A stretch of DNA of 64,000 nt from Acanthopleura granulata (taxonomy: Eukaryota > Mollusca > Polyplacophora > Chitonida > Chitonidae). The stretch lies in NCBI GenBank assembly GCA_016165875.1, contig JABBOT010000023.1, forward strand, positions 372,001 to 436,000. The letters are read 5' to 3'. Both the position numbers and the translations under genes were made by a program. The notes beneath the pieces were generated by a model, which was not told the origin of the DNA, did not search any database, and was given only the letters and a program-made list of their open reading frames with translations. Numbering within the stretch: position 1 is the first letter of the stretch; each line of letters starts with the position of its first letter. Shown here piece after piece: positions 24,235 through 34,152 of this stretch.

Positions 24235-24640
24235 TAGAGTTATTGTTGGAGGAATAGACAGTCAGTGGCAAGCTGATTTGGTTGACATGAGCAAACTAGC
24301 CAGGTATAATTCGGGCAACTGTTACCTCCTCACATACATCGATATTCTTTCTAAATATGCTTGAGTAGTCCACGTACCTACAAAGACAGGTGCTAATCTT
24401 ATTAAAGCGTTTAAAAGGATATTCAAGTCTGGACGAAAACCATTATTTTTACAAACTGATGAGGGAACGGAGTTTCTCAACAAGTCATTTCAGACATTTT
24501 TAAAGAAGCATGGGATTTTTTATTTTCATACATTTAATGAAACGAAAGCCTCCGTAATTGAACGGTTTAATCGCACCTTTAAAGGTTGTATGTATAAATA
24601 TTTCACCACTAATAACACTCGACGTTACCTGTATGTACCA
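24191..24640 (+). pseudogene. Integrase (rve/DDE family), truncated
   Basis: The catalytic core of a Polinton integrase is clear: DRVIVGGIDSQWQADLVDM with the first Asp, YLLTYIDILSKYA, LQTDEGTEF with the second Asp, and NETKASVIERFNRTFK with the catalytic Glu. It would insert the element into host DNA. An in-frame TGA at 24362-24364 stands where Trp is expected. The N-terminal zinc-binding region is missing, since the frame opens only at 24191. Similarity ends after NTRRYL near 24,635, so the C-terminal chromodomain-like part is also lost. Non-functional. Confidence 0.9.
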
Positions 24641-25685
24641 GGCGTCATAGATTACTCGGGAGGACTGACATTACCTCGATTCCTTCTTCTTCTCCGGTGC
24701 CTACTCAACCTCCAGCTTACCAAAGCCCGAACACAGCGCCTAGTATTCGAGATATTACTAGCCAAATTTGGCCTAGCGATATTAGTGAGCAATCTAAGTG
24801 CAAGACTGAACTTACTACAGCACCTGTACAGGTGAATTCATCTCAGCACATTACCGTAAACACTGAACCTACCAGCCCACCTGCTACAGCACCTGTACAG
24901 GTGAATTCATCTCAACACAGTGCCGTAAACACTGAACCTACCAGCCCACCTGCCCAGGTGAATTCATCTCAACACAGCACCGTAAAGGTTGCCCTTACGA
25001 GCCCACCTGCCCAGGTGAATTCATCTCAGCCATTTTCCTTCAACTTGACTTTGCCACTAAGCCCATGGATGTACGATGAAGCCACCCCATTTATCTGCCT
25101 TGTCAGCGGACCGACCGGAAGTGGGAAATCGGTCTTCGTCAACGTTTTATAGAGCAAGCTAGCCAACTTACGCATCCATCTCCCCAGCGTGTAGTATGGT
25201 GTTACGGCCAATGGCAACCCATGTACGCTACCTTACCAAATGTCGAATTTCAAGAAGGTGTACATAGTCCGACAGCGTTTAATCCAGAGGAATGGACTTT
25301 AGTAATTGTTGATGATTTAATGCCTGAAACAGACGAGTGTGTAACAGCGCTATTTACGAAGGGAAGTCACCATCGTAATATCAGTGTGATCTATATTGTG
25401 CAGAATCTTTATAACAAAAGCAAAGACCATAGAACGATTAGCTTAAACGCTCATTATTTAGTCGTATTTAAAAACCCTCGAGACTCTTCTCAGATTACTA
25501 CCATTGCCAAACAAATGGTGCCAGGTAAAACTCATTACGTGCAAGAAGCCTTTAAAGGTGCCACATCCGAACCTTACGGATATTTGCTTGTTGATTTCAA
25601 GCAAACTACACCCGATCATCTCCGTTTGCGTACGCATATTTTTTCTGATGATTCCATGCAGTTTGTCTACCTCCCCAAATCATAA
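24640..25685 (+). pseudogene. FtsK/HerA-type packaging ATPase, frameshifted
   Basis: Genome-packaging ATPase of the Polinton/adintovirus type. A Pro/Ser-rich N-terminal region has three to four repeats. Walker A GPTGSGKS lies at 25108-25131 and the Walker B-like VIVDDLM at about 25,302-25,322. Conserved blocks TKGSHHRNISVIYIVQN, TISLNAHYLVVFKNPRD and HLRLRTHIF complete the family pattern. The frame stops at 25150-25152, just after Walker A. The remainder is in another frame open from about 25,143, so one small indel breaks the gene. No convincing ATG precedes Walker A. The upstream side is fused to the truncated integrase, suggesting a deletion that removed the original start and possibly a neighbouring gene. 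Confidence 0.88.
24820..25026 (+). repeat. In-frame tandem repeats in ATPase N-terminus
   Basis: Units built on CAGGTGAATTCATCTCA, a CAC...GTAAA(C/G) block and ACCAGCCCACCTGC repeat three to four times with variable length (about 57-72 bp). They encode QVNSSQH...TSPPA repeats. Confidence 0.75.
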
Positions 25686-25782
25686 AAATATGAATTTTCA
25701 GGGGGAATAACTCTCACAGACATATGCAATAAAACCTCCCGACATATCACTTACTACGTCATTATAAAATTAGACACTGACA

Positions 25783-26174
25783 ATGTCAGCAAGATTACGT
25801 CGCTTTGCACCTTTGCTAAAACTTCTGGTCGAGGGTGACAGGCAGGTGAAGGACACAATTCTTCGTGGACCTAATGCTGAGTTTATTCGCTGTATGTGCG
25901 AGGTTTGTAAGAACATTTTAAATGGAAATATTCCATTGACACCAGTTCAGAAAAGGGGAAGGAAGAAACAGGCTTACGACGTCAGCCTCATAAACCAAAG
26001 GGGTCATCTCCAATTTCCCAGTATAAGAAGCGTAAATCAAAGCCTAAATCAAGAGCTGAATGGGAACGACTACAGAAGGCACTAGGGTATAGTCCCACCC
26101 CAAGCAAGACTCCATCTCGTGGTCCCTTTATTAAAAACGCGGTTATCCAAGCTATAAAGTTAGTTGGACTCTGA
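25783..26174 (+). pseudogene. Conserved Polinton small protein, frameshifted
   Basis: Begins MSARLRRFAPLLKLLVEGDR and contains FIRCMCEVCKNILNGNIPLT, followed by basic residues. This is the pattern of a short conserved metazoan Polinton protein of unknown function (ICEC...NVLKGNIPL). The frame ends at 26085. From about 25,977 another frame is coding-like (basic, PKGSSPISQYKKRKSKPKSR) and runs to 26174, so I infer one frameshift near 25,970. It lies between the ATPase and the penton-type gene, in the virion cluster, suggesting a structural or assembly role. Confidence 0.65.
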
Positions 26175-26191
26175 GACGTGGGATAAAGAGC

Positions 26192-27027
26192 ATGTTTTAT
26201 ATGAAGTTACCGAGCAACAGCTTGATGGACTATTTCCCAAATAATACATTAGCTAATTACACAGCTCAACTACCTAAACCGATTAATCTCTCAGGTGAAT
26301 GGGAGTGTGGTTTAGTGGAAATACAGTATCCGCGATTGTGGTCTAATGTTGCAGTAGGTGAGATCTGGTTTACGGTGCACAAGGACGATCTCGTTCGTAA
26401 CGAGCGAGTTGTATTACTCAAAGGCTATTACCGACACCGGACGCTATCACCTCAGCCCTCAACGCCCAACTGATGAATAGCAATAGCGCTTTTCTTAGAC
26501 CTAAAGCAGGTGAAATTCTGTTTGGCTATGACAGAGCTTCTGAAAAATATACACTGGAATTTAAATCACGCCAAACTGTAAGTTTTAGTCCACGCTTACT
26601 TGAAAGTTTTGGTCTCACCCCTGGGAATACGCAGATAACGGGAGAGGAAGGAAACAGATCACGCCAAACTGTAAGTTCTAGTCCGCACTTACTCCATGGA
26701 AATACGGTGATAAGAGGAGAGCAAGAAAAGATTCACTTTGGTTCGACTCATTCGACACGGACGGTCCCCACCCTTTACATATATTCCGATGTCCTCGAAC
26801 CTCGTGTAGTAGGGGATGTATTAGCTCCGCTACTCCGTGCAGTAGCTCTTCGTGGGACGTCTGAAGATCATGTTACTAAGTCCTTTACACATATTAAGTA
26901 TGTTCCTGTACTCAAGAAGAATTTTTCGACCATTGAAATAGATGTCAGGGATGACACAGGTAAACCTGTCCTATTTGTGCATGGCAAAGCGTTGGTAACA
27001 CTTCATTTTCGAGAGCGGCGCTCGTGA
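26192..27027 (+). pseudogene. Minor capsid (penton-type) protein, frameshifted
   Basis: Opens MFYMKLPSNSLMDYFPNNTL and continues WECGLVEIQYP, the N-terminus typical of the Polinton minor capsid (single jelly-roll, penton-like) protein. The C-terminal half has TLYIYSDVLEPRVVGDVLAP, KSFTHIKYVPV and FSTIEIDVRDDTG, also diagnostic. A frameshift near 26,437 separates the halves: the first frame ends at 26473, while the second is open upstream of it. A local duplication (SRQTVSFSP / SRQTVSSSP) lies in the second part. The protein would form vertex capsomers. The family is confident, the penton label moderately so. Confidence 0.82.
26567..26731 (+). repeat. Internal tandem duplication in the minor capsid gene
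   Basis: TCACGCCAAACTGTAAGTT at about 26,567 recurs at about 26,659. Each copy is followed by a TAGTCC...CTTACT block and a GGGAATACG.AGATAACGGGAGA-like block. The second copy is shorter. The duplication stays in frame. Confidence 0.75.
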
Positions 27028-27059
27028 CAAAAAAACCCCACAAAATTCAAAAATTTGAC

Positions 27060-27115
27060 CCTGATCACACGAGGATTCGAACCTGTGATCTTCCAATCCC
27101 TCCTACAAGATGTCA
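27060..27115 (-). repeat. tRNA 3'-half-like fragment
   Basis: On the minus strand, GGAAGATCACAGGTTCGAATCC includes a perfect B box (GGTTCGAATCC) followed by TCGTGTGATCA. The T-stem does not pair fully, and no 5' half is evident. It lies between the penton-type and PX-like genes, where no gene fragment was expected. It is either a SINE scrap or a tRNA-like element carried by the virus. Confidence 0.4.
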
Positions 27116-27563
27116 GATAGGCATCAACCTTACATCACGTACTACTGCAACCAAGGTACAACGAGGTCATTTATTAGGGAATGTTCTAAGTGCTCTTATC
27201 AAAGGGCCTCTGGTGCCCATTGCCAAAAACCTCGTGAGAAAAGCGGTGCTAGGGACGGCTCTGGGGGTTGCCGGTGATACGCTGTTTCGTCGCAAGTCAC
27301 TGGGGGAATCCCTGAAACAGCGTAGTAAGGCTGCTGGTAAAGAACTGCTAGGGACTGCTAAACGTGCACTCGTGGCGAAAGCCCGTCGTATTCTAGGTAT
27401 ATCTACACCCAGGGAAAGGCGACGTCCGCCAGGTAAACCAGCTCACCGGGGGCCTATAAAACACTCCGCTGTACCCAACCGCCTCAGTCAGCGTAGGAGA
27501 CGTTCCGGAACACGCACGGTCCGCAAGCGATCAGATATACTCCCCAGAGATATTTTTGCATAA
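27110..27563 (+). pseudogene. PX-like basic virion protein, frameshifted
   Basis: Starts at 27110 with MSDRHQPYITYYCNQG, the usual opening of this Polinton protein. It then shifts frame near 27,155 into QRGHLLGNVLSALIKGPL. A Gly/Ala-rich hydrophobic segment follows, with KSLGESLKQRSKAAGKELL and a very basic C-terminal third (RRRRSGTRTVRKRSD). The pattern, a glycine-rich amphipathic stretch plus a basic tail, is that of the adintovirus/Polinton PX protein, likened to adenovirus minor virion proteins that bind DNA or disrupt membranes. It sits between penton and major capsid genes, the standard order. Confidence 0.7.
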
Positions 27564-27582
27564 CACCCATAGTCATCCGACC

Positions 27583-28819
27583 ATGGCTTTACAGCACACA
27601 AATTCTGCCCCATCAGTGAACAGTGAATTTGATTTGTGGACTTTATCACCGACTCAAAGAAGTGTACAGGAAGGACGATGGGATACCTACAACCCTATTA
27701 CTAGCATTGTGGACGGTGGATCTGTAGAATTTTTATTAGCAACGGGGATCCAGAAACGTACTTGGACTTGGCTAGCTCTTATCTTTATGTGAAAGCCAAA
27801 AGAGTGAAAGGTGATGGGGATGATTTGCTAGAGAATGCTGCCGTGGCACCTGTTAATTTATGGCTACATTCCCTGTGGTAGCAAGTAGACGTCGCTATCA
27901 ACGATAAATTGATTACTCCGTCAACGAATATGTACCCTTACCGTGCGTACATAGAAACCTTACTTAGCTATGGGCAGGAAGCTAAAGAAACTCAGTTGAC
28001 AGGAAGTCTGTGGTATAAGGATACTCCTGACCAAATGGAGACTAAAGGAAATCAAAACAGTGGATTTCAGAAACGGAGGGCCTTGGCTGCTGGAAGTCGA
28101 TCAGTTAATATGCTGGGGAGATTACATTGTGACTTGTTTCAACACGATCGTTATTTGTTAAACAAAGTCACGGTTCGAGTGCGTCTGACGCGGAGCGGGC
28201 ACACCTTCGTAATTATGTCAACGGCTCAACATGGGGAAGGTGACAATGCCGAGGAGGCAGATTACAAGCCAGTCCTGGAGGAAGTGACAGTGTTTATACC
28301 GAAAATCAAAGTCCCCCCAGGTGTTCTACTAGGGCATTTGAAAGCCTTGGAGAAAGCCCCAGCCAAGTACCCAATTCGCCGTGTATTGACCAAGTATTTC
28401 AACGTAGGTATAGGACATACTAGAGTGAATGAGCAAAACCTATTTTCAGGCACTCTTCCTCAGCGTCTCGTCATAGGGTGTGTACGAAACACAACATTTA
28501 ACGGACATTACACACAAAATCCCTTCGGCTTCTACCACTATAACATAAGTCACGTGACCTTACACGTGGACGGACGCCAGATACCAGCCAAGCCACTCTC
28601 ACTCCCGATTTTGCGAATGATAATTACATCCGTTCTTGTGTGAACTTATGTGCTCCTACGGGTAAAGCTGGGTTAGATGCTAGAGGACGAACAATGAACT
28701 GTATTACGCAAACAGTTAATTCTCCACCCACAGATTATATCAATGATCTCTTGCTTTATGACTGGGCCCAGAGAATGTTCTGTATCCACACACCTTTCTT
28801 TAGTGATTACAAAACATAG
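27583..28819 (+). pseudogene. Major capsid protein (hexon, double jelly-roll), broken
   Basis: Begins MALQHTNSAPSVNSEFDLW and GRWDTYNPITSI. Downstream blocks YPYRAYIETLLSYGQEAK, LWYKDTPDQME, NMLGRLHCDLFQHDRYLLN and VRVRLTRSGHTFVIMS are diagnostic of the Polinton/adintovirus major capsid. Breaks: a frameshift near 27,747, an in-frame TAG at 27879-27881, and a frameshift near 28,608. The coding-like region ends at 28819 after about 410 codons, shorter than usual for the family, so the C-terminal part seems lost. It would form the main icosahedral shell. Confidence 0.88.
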
Positions 28820-28823
28820 ATGT

Positions 28824-28911
28824 GCATTTTTACGAATGAATGAATGAATGATTATGGCTTAACGCCACATCGGGAATATCTCAGCTATATTGTGGCGAGC
28901 ATTTTTACGAA
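28824..28911 (+). mobile_element. 62-bp family B insertion with 13-bp target duplication
   Basis: A family B head (TGAATGAATGAATGATTATGG, then CTTAACGCCACATCGGGAATAT) occupies 28837-28898. It is flanked by perfect 13-bp direct repeats GCATTTTTACGAA (28824-28836 and 28899-28911). It is a short retroposed fragment that entered just after the capsid frame. This dates it later than the element's insertion, or at least later than the gene order. Confidence 0.75.
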
Positions 28912-28917
28912 GATTGT

Positions 28918-28923
28918 AATAAA
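28918..28923 (+). terminator. Poly(A) signal of rightward cluster
   Basis: AATAAA about 100 nt after the capsid stop. A matching signal for the leftward polymerase (TTTATT at 29197-29202) lies 42 nt beyond its stop. The 28,924-29,196 gap between the convergent genes holds only AT-rich sequence with a TA run. Confidence 0.5.
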
Positions 28924-29243
28924 TCTTAATTGAATGAAATTAATCAGATATTGTTTTTATGTGTTCTTCCATGTTTATTGTTGTTGTTGTACAAACATAT
29001 GCTTATAACAAGGAATATGTTAGTATAGTGTTGCACAGAGGCTGTATTTGCTGATTAGAACAATGCATATATATATATACATTGATGGGTGTTGTTAAAA
29101 AAAATGACATATTTAATTCCAGTTGTTTGTTCTTGTTTATTGAACCAAAAAATTAATAAAAATTGAGATCTCACCAAAATAATATATTTTCTTTGTTTTA
29201 TTTACAAAATATTCAGAATCTTAAAGTGTATTTACATATGTAT

Positions 29244-32200
29244 CTAAATATCTAGGTAAGTCGTGTTTACTCCATCAGGCAAAATTTTACGTTTAGCATA
29301 AAAATACGTGAAAGCGTCCTTATGCTGTGTATAGGAACACATCTGATGTCCACGTACACGCATGCCGCGACTGACTCCCACTGCACTTCGTCCTTCCTGG
29401 AGCACCGAGAGATACAAATCCTTTTGAGCACTGTGACGGTTTACTCCTTTGCACGAAAATTTGTCGGCATCTCCACTGTCCCCAGGGTAGCAGTAATATG
29501 TTTTGGAACATAAAGCGATAATACCATCTCCACTCCATTCTACTTTAAACAGACCCAGGCGTACGTTTGTCATGTTGATAATACTCTCGACGAGGTAACC
29601 AGCGGTCACGTTCAGCCTCATAAGTTTCTCGTAGCTCAGGTTTAACCAAGGATTGCCAATTAGGGTCCGACGATGCAATGTAAGCTGAATCTGTATCTGT
29701 CTCCACGAGCTGATAATCACTGGAATGAAAATATTTTGCCAGGAAATCGTAATAGAATTCCAGCATGCGGAGTTTGGCGTATTGATACACCGTTCACCCT
29801 ATCTGTAAGGGTAAATTATATGAGATCCCTTAGTGCACGTGACCTCATAGGTATCATCATCAATTTCCTCCATGTTAATACATGCGTCTGACTGACTACT
29901 TTTCGAGCTTTCTGTAGCGTGCACACTTTCACATTCACATGGCGATCTTGATTAGTAATTGTCTTTCAATACTACGAATTTCCTAATAGCTTCACCGTTT
30001 TACCTATTAACACCTTGCTGACATCTACATCCCCTTGACGTCGTGCTTGAGTTACGTGATCAGCAAAGGTGCGAAAGCAGGTTTCAGGTGTGTATTGGAC
30101 AGCTTGATACACGCGAGTTACAACCAGTCCATGAGCCAAATACCATCTCAGCAGAGGGGTGCCCAAGAGAATTTTTGTCCCACACATACTCCCAATTGAT
30201 GTATGACGGGGCTGGGTCATAATATTATTGGCCTTGGAATATTCTTTCATAGTCGGACCGACATCTTCTACAGTGACATTTGCCTTTTTAAATATCGGCG
30301 GACATTCAGCAAAGGTTGATAATAATTCTTGGGGAACATGAATGTCACATTCCACAAACCCATACAGTTGCTGGTCTATAACTGATTTTAATAATTGATC
30401 TTCAGTAAGATGAGCTGGTGGGGAAGTATAGTAATGTCGGGACTCCCAGCTGAGCTGCTTGCCAATCTACCCAATACTCAGCCAGTCGAGGGTTTTTTTT
30501 TTTACTCCTTCGGATAAAAATTTATAGTGTCTTGTCTCACTTCTTCTATGGGTAGCCAGCGGATATAATGCCCAGCTGGCATAGGTGATGCTAAGCAAGG
30601 TAGGTATAACGCATTAGCGTCAAAACCGACAATACCCTGGCATAATTTTCTTCCCCTTATACGAGTCACTCCCTTCTCATGATAGCGATGAAATACAATA
30701 CTTGGTCCCCCGACAATATTCGATCTCAGACATTGATAGAGATCTTTATCCGCTTCCCCTATTAAGGGAAAGTAAGTTGGGAGATGTTGAAACAAGTAAC
30801 GTAAAGTGACCCCGGGAATACTAATGCAGTCTTTAAATATATCTACACGCATGGTTTGATAAAACGCTGACATCTTCCCTAAAGCTTCAAGAAATGGAAT
30901 GACGTCGAGATTATTGTACCAAATCACAAAATCACGAAGGGTTCTCATTCCACGTGATTGCCACACATTCTCCAAAGCACGGTAATTTGTTCAGAGTATA
31001 AAGTCCTTTAACTTGTTATGGAAAGCTTCACGCGGTGGCAGAGTTGTAGCATCTAAACTTGCTAAACTATCCAAGTATTCGTAACAAGACTGTCCTTTGG
31101 TCACCTGACATTCATAAGCTTTGACCCATTTATCATAACTATAATTCCGGGCTAAATAATTTCTCACGTCCAAAAATGTCAGCTGACACACTCATGTGAT
31201 CATTATTCCGCTTGATAACGTATTTTAACCCATCCGTTTTCACTAAATACTGATACAGCTGTCGCTTTATTAAATTAAAATCATATTTCCCAGAATTAAA
31301 ACCCAAAACAGGGAGTTCGGTTAGGTATGTTAAAAATCGCTCCTTAAGTTTTTCTGTGTAAGATTTCTTTTTCGTTTCGCAGGTAAAGCCACATAGCGCG
31401 GCTATACCTATACATTCATCCTAGCTGTCTAACACGTGATGGTAATGTTGACACAACAGCTTAAAACTAGCTTCACTGATCTCAGTGAGATATGCCATCA
31501 TAGTTTCAATCAAAGCGTGAGGATCACCCGTTGATACAAAACACATCAGTTTGTCATATCCAGGAACGTTACTGTTAACAGACACGCCCATGGGAATATG
31601 GAGGACAGTCCATTCTGTGTTTTCACCGCTGTTAGTTGCAGAAGGATCTAATTTTTGTAGATATGCCTCAAAATCAAAACAAGCTCTACATGGGAAATAC
31701 CTGTCCTCTTCAGCGACATCAATAATTCCTTCGTGAGCTAACTCCTCGAAAACAGTGGCTTTGTTTGTAAACACACCGCCTGGATACACTCGTTTCATAA
31801 CTCCATCACAAGTCCGCGCATGGCGTTTTAATTTGCAGGCCTTGGGAAATGCTTTATGACAAACCCTGCACAGATAAGAACGAGCGTATAAATTCATATC
31901 TTTCACCACGCTAAAATGCTTCTCGTGTAAATTAAGAGTCAGAGTAGTAGCGTGTCGCTTGGTAGACCGATAAAGACTCTCAGCGCACACATCTTTATCA
32001 ACCACTACCACTTCATACACAAGTATGTTTATGTTAAATAAATCCTCCAGAAAAGGCAGTTCGCTGACCGGAACACCTCGGAAATACCTGGTTTCCATAC
32101 CTTTAGCTTTCAAGTAAATTTTTAAATAACCCCTAGCTTTAACAGTACAGTATTTGGGGTTAGCGTTGTCTAGGTGAAAGGCTAAGCAAAGGAAGAAGCA

Positions 32201-32747
32201 CAAATGATCATCTTAAGCACCAGGTCCTCCACTCACCATGCTGTGCAAGCCTTTATTATTCTGCACGTGGCCAGGTAAATCTACTGGTGCACCGATGGGT
32301 GTGGCATGCGGTTTATGCGCATAAAACGCAACATTAGTCACATTGTTTACCCAGTATTTTGTATTCGGGCGCTGTTGCCGGGCTGATTCGATCGGATCGA
32401 TTGCTGACAAATCAGCGGTAAGTGTTTGTATATCTCCATAGGTGTGAGGCCCCTTATGCGGAAATTATACACATCCTGCAAAGGTCGATGGCGATGAAAT
32501 TGCTGACGGATAGCGGCCCAGTGACGTTGGTATATGTCGCGTAATCCTGGGTCTGTAGCCAACTCGTCATATAAAGGTATGGTGGGGTCCAAGCGAAATG
32601 AATTAGGGCTATTATTGAGGTTAACCTGGCCCTTACATTACCGACAGAGGCGGTATGAAATTCACCCTGATCATCTACGTCGCTATCTGACCCCAGCGGA
32701 CTAAACACACTCTCAGGTGAGGGCGGTTGATTGACAGGTGAAAGCAT
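29244..32747 (-). pseudogene. Protein-primed DNA polymerase B, multiply broken
   Basis: Replicative polymerase of the element. The N-terminal part has LQDVYNFRIRGLTPME and RQQRPNTKYWV. Next comes LCFFLCLAFH...HFSVVKD, consistent with the OTU-like segment of adintovirus polymerases. A CRVCHKAF...H...C knuckle follows. Exonuclease motifs: FDFEAY (31667-31678) and GFNSGKYD (about 31,281-31,304). Polymerase motifs: GFDANALYL (30601-30627), KLLGNS (near 29,975) and DTDS (29686-29697). The C-terminus ends in YFYAKRKILPDG. At least eight changes of frame or stops split it, at about 32,590, 32,450, 32,345, 32,210, 31,420, 31,195, 30,980 and 30,500-30,355, plus several between 29,971 and 29,545. The 3.5-kb length is near that of an intact gene, so decay is by small indels rather than a large deletion. 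Confidence 0.93.
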
Positions 32748-32954
32748 TGAGGAGCCCTTGGAGCGCTAGGATCTAGCAGCAGACTGAGCCCTGCGCTTTG
32801 ATGCTGAAGCGGTTACACGACCTCCAGTCTGTGAAATGGGCTGCACCTGCATAACAAAAAAGAAACCGAAATCACAGAATATGGCAAATCTTACGTTTCA
32901 AGGGAAGCAACTCGTACCGGCATATTCCTACTGTTTAATAGCTTGTCGCATGTG

Positions 32955-32966
32955 CATAAATATAAG
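32955..32966 (+). promoter_or_regulatory. TATA-like box in the divergent polymerase/basic-protein spacer
   Basis: CATAAATATAAG lies 56 nt before the ATG at 33022. The 274-bp spacer 32,748-33,021 must also hold the leftward polymerase promoter, for which I see no clear TATA box. Confidence 0.4.
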
Positions 32967-33021
32967 CCACAAAGTGTATACCTTATCAGTTTAACCTAGA
33001 ACACAGGGGAGAACGGATGTC

Positions 33022-33207
33022 ATGCCTCTCAAGAAGAAACGAAATCGATCCAGGAAATACAATACATACAAACGTCGAGCTCGGAGGAAGAGGAAGGTTG
33101 GGGGAAATAATTTACAACGAGCTATGCGGCGAAAATTCCGACAACGGAGACTTAGAAATAGCTATGAATCGCCTGGAGATTTCTACCGCCGTGTAACCCA
33201 TACCTAG
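33022..33207 (+). CDS. Arginine/lysine-rich core-like protein
   Basis: 61 residues, MPLKKKRNRSRKYNTYKRRA onward, with about half Arg/Lys in the first 48 residues and a neutral tail (SYESPGDFYRRVTHT). One intact frame with a TATA-like box upstream. It resembles protamine- or adenovirus core-type DNA-condensing proteins. About 68 nt after the stop is a degenerate hairpin followed by CCGAAAGAGTC, like the histone-type 3' ends of the neighbouring arm genes. It is one of the few undamaged frames in the element. Function inferred from composition only. Confidence 0.6.
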   Translation: MPLKKKRNRSRKYNTYKRRARRKRKVGGNNLQRAMRRKFRQRRLRNSYESPGDFYRRVTHT

Positions 33208-33275
33208 TGATTTTTGACAATCCAACGAAAACAAACGGACCAACCAAACCAACCAACCAACCCGACCTGACTATA

Positions 33276-33295
33276 GACCTTATAAAGAAAGGGTC
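33276..33295 (+). terminator. Degenerate histone-type 3' end
   Basis: GACCTT and AAGGGTC can pair around an A-rich loop. GCCCA follows, then TTCTGCCGAAAGAGTC, nearly identical to the downstream elements at 33,955 and (minus strand) 20,530. The stem is imperfect, so this call depends on the downstream element. Confidence 0.35.
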
Positions 33296-33448
33296 GCCCA
33301 ATTCTGCCGAAAGAGTCTTTCTAATAGAAAAGCACTACATTATTTTCACAGTTACTTTTTTTCCTTTATATGTGTAAAATAATTAATATATGTTTTGTGT
33401 TGTGTACATCGTAATTATACTCATAAGCGATATCGCTATGTTACTAAA

Positions 33449-33590
33449 ACACAGGGATTGAAAATCCACACCCGCTGATACGGCATAGATCCTCTCAGCC
33501 AATCAAATGCCCGGAATTTTGCTCTCTATTCGGCCCGCAGTTTTTGGCGCGCTGTCAAACTTTACAAGCCGCCCAATTCATATAAAAGGG
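33449..33590 (+). promoter_or_regulatory. Arm promoter module A
   Basis: In order: AACACAGGGATTGAAAATCC, AGCCAATCAAAT (CCAAT box), GGAATTTTGCTCTCT, CCGCAGTTTTTGGCGCG, CAAACTTTACAAGCCG, and TATAAAAG at 33581-33588. The ATG follows at 33623. Diverged copies of the same order are at 34,432-34,530, at 34,768-34,860, and inverted at 20,835-20,890. Confidence 0.6.
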
Positions 33591-33622
33591 AAACTCACTC
33601 ACTTGCCACTACAGACGTCAGC

Positions 33623-33899
33623 ATGGCTTAGGAAGAGCTACAGCGACGTGCGATCGTATACCGGCAAGCCTGCGCACAATATGAAGAGACCGTGAAAGAC
33701 GCTATGCATGACTGCATGTGGGAAAACAGAGAGCAGGAAATCAGCGAAGCTAAAGCCGTGAAAAGAGACGCCTGGGAGAGGCTGCTGCAACCGGCTATAG
33801 CAGTAACGACTTGAATGCCGATAACACCAGGCAACCAGCTAACCAGCCAGCACGACAAAGCCGGGCTAGTGCAGTGAGGCAAGTCACACCGCTGCCATA
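33623..33899 (+). pseudogene. Arm helical protein with early stop
   Basis: The ATG at 33623 lies 35 nt after a good TATA box, but codon 3 is TAG. The frame then stays open (EELQRRAIVYRQACAQYEET, later KRDAWERLLQPA) to 33814. In another frame a Gln/Asn/Pro-rich tail (ADNTRQPANQPARQSR) runs to a TAA at about 33,899, 32 nt before a consensus histone-type stem-loop. The predicted protein is mostly helical and resembles the leftward ORFs at 20.6-20.8 and 21.0-21.3 kb. Suppressed or edited TAG is conceivable, but decay is simpler. Function unknown. Confidence 0.45.
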
Positions 33900-33930
33900 A
33901 CCGTCCTTGGAGGGAACCGTGCAGTCCAAA

Positions 33931-33946
33931 GGCCCTTTTCAGGGCC
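33931..33946 (+). terminator. Consensus histone-type 3' stem-loop
   Basis: GGCCCT stem, TTTC loop, AGGGCC stem, preceded by CCAAA and followed by AAACCA. The downstream purine element TTCCGAAAGATTTG lies about 12 nt later. This fits the metazoan histone stem-loop consensus at every conserved position I know (GG base, T:A top, TTTC loop, 5' AAA). Confidence 0.75.
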
Positions 33947-33987
33947 AAACCAATTCTTCCGAAAGATTTGTTTTAGAAATTCGCCCG

Positions 33988-34066
<79 letters not shown>

Positions 34067-34079
34067 TTATGTATGCCCG

Positions 34080-34150
<71 letters not shown>
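33988..34150. repeat. Duplicated compound (CA)n(TA)n microsatellite
   Basis: CCCGTATTA, then (CA)n, (TA)n and TGAATTATGTATG occurs twice in tandem (about 33,983-34,078 and 34,078-34,161). The flanking words are the same in both. TATATGAGTTATGTATG also occurs on the minus strand in the left arm (near 20,895). Confidence 0.9.

Positions 34151-34152
<2 letters not shown>

Noticed and set aside
27024..27110. Upstream extension of the PX-like frame from a GTG
   Set aside because: This part is antisense tRNA-like sequence, and the true start is the ATG at 27110 in another frame.
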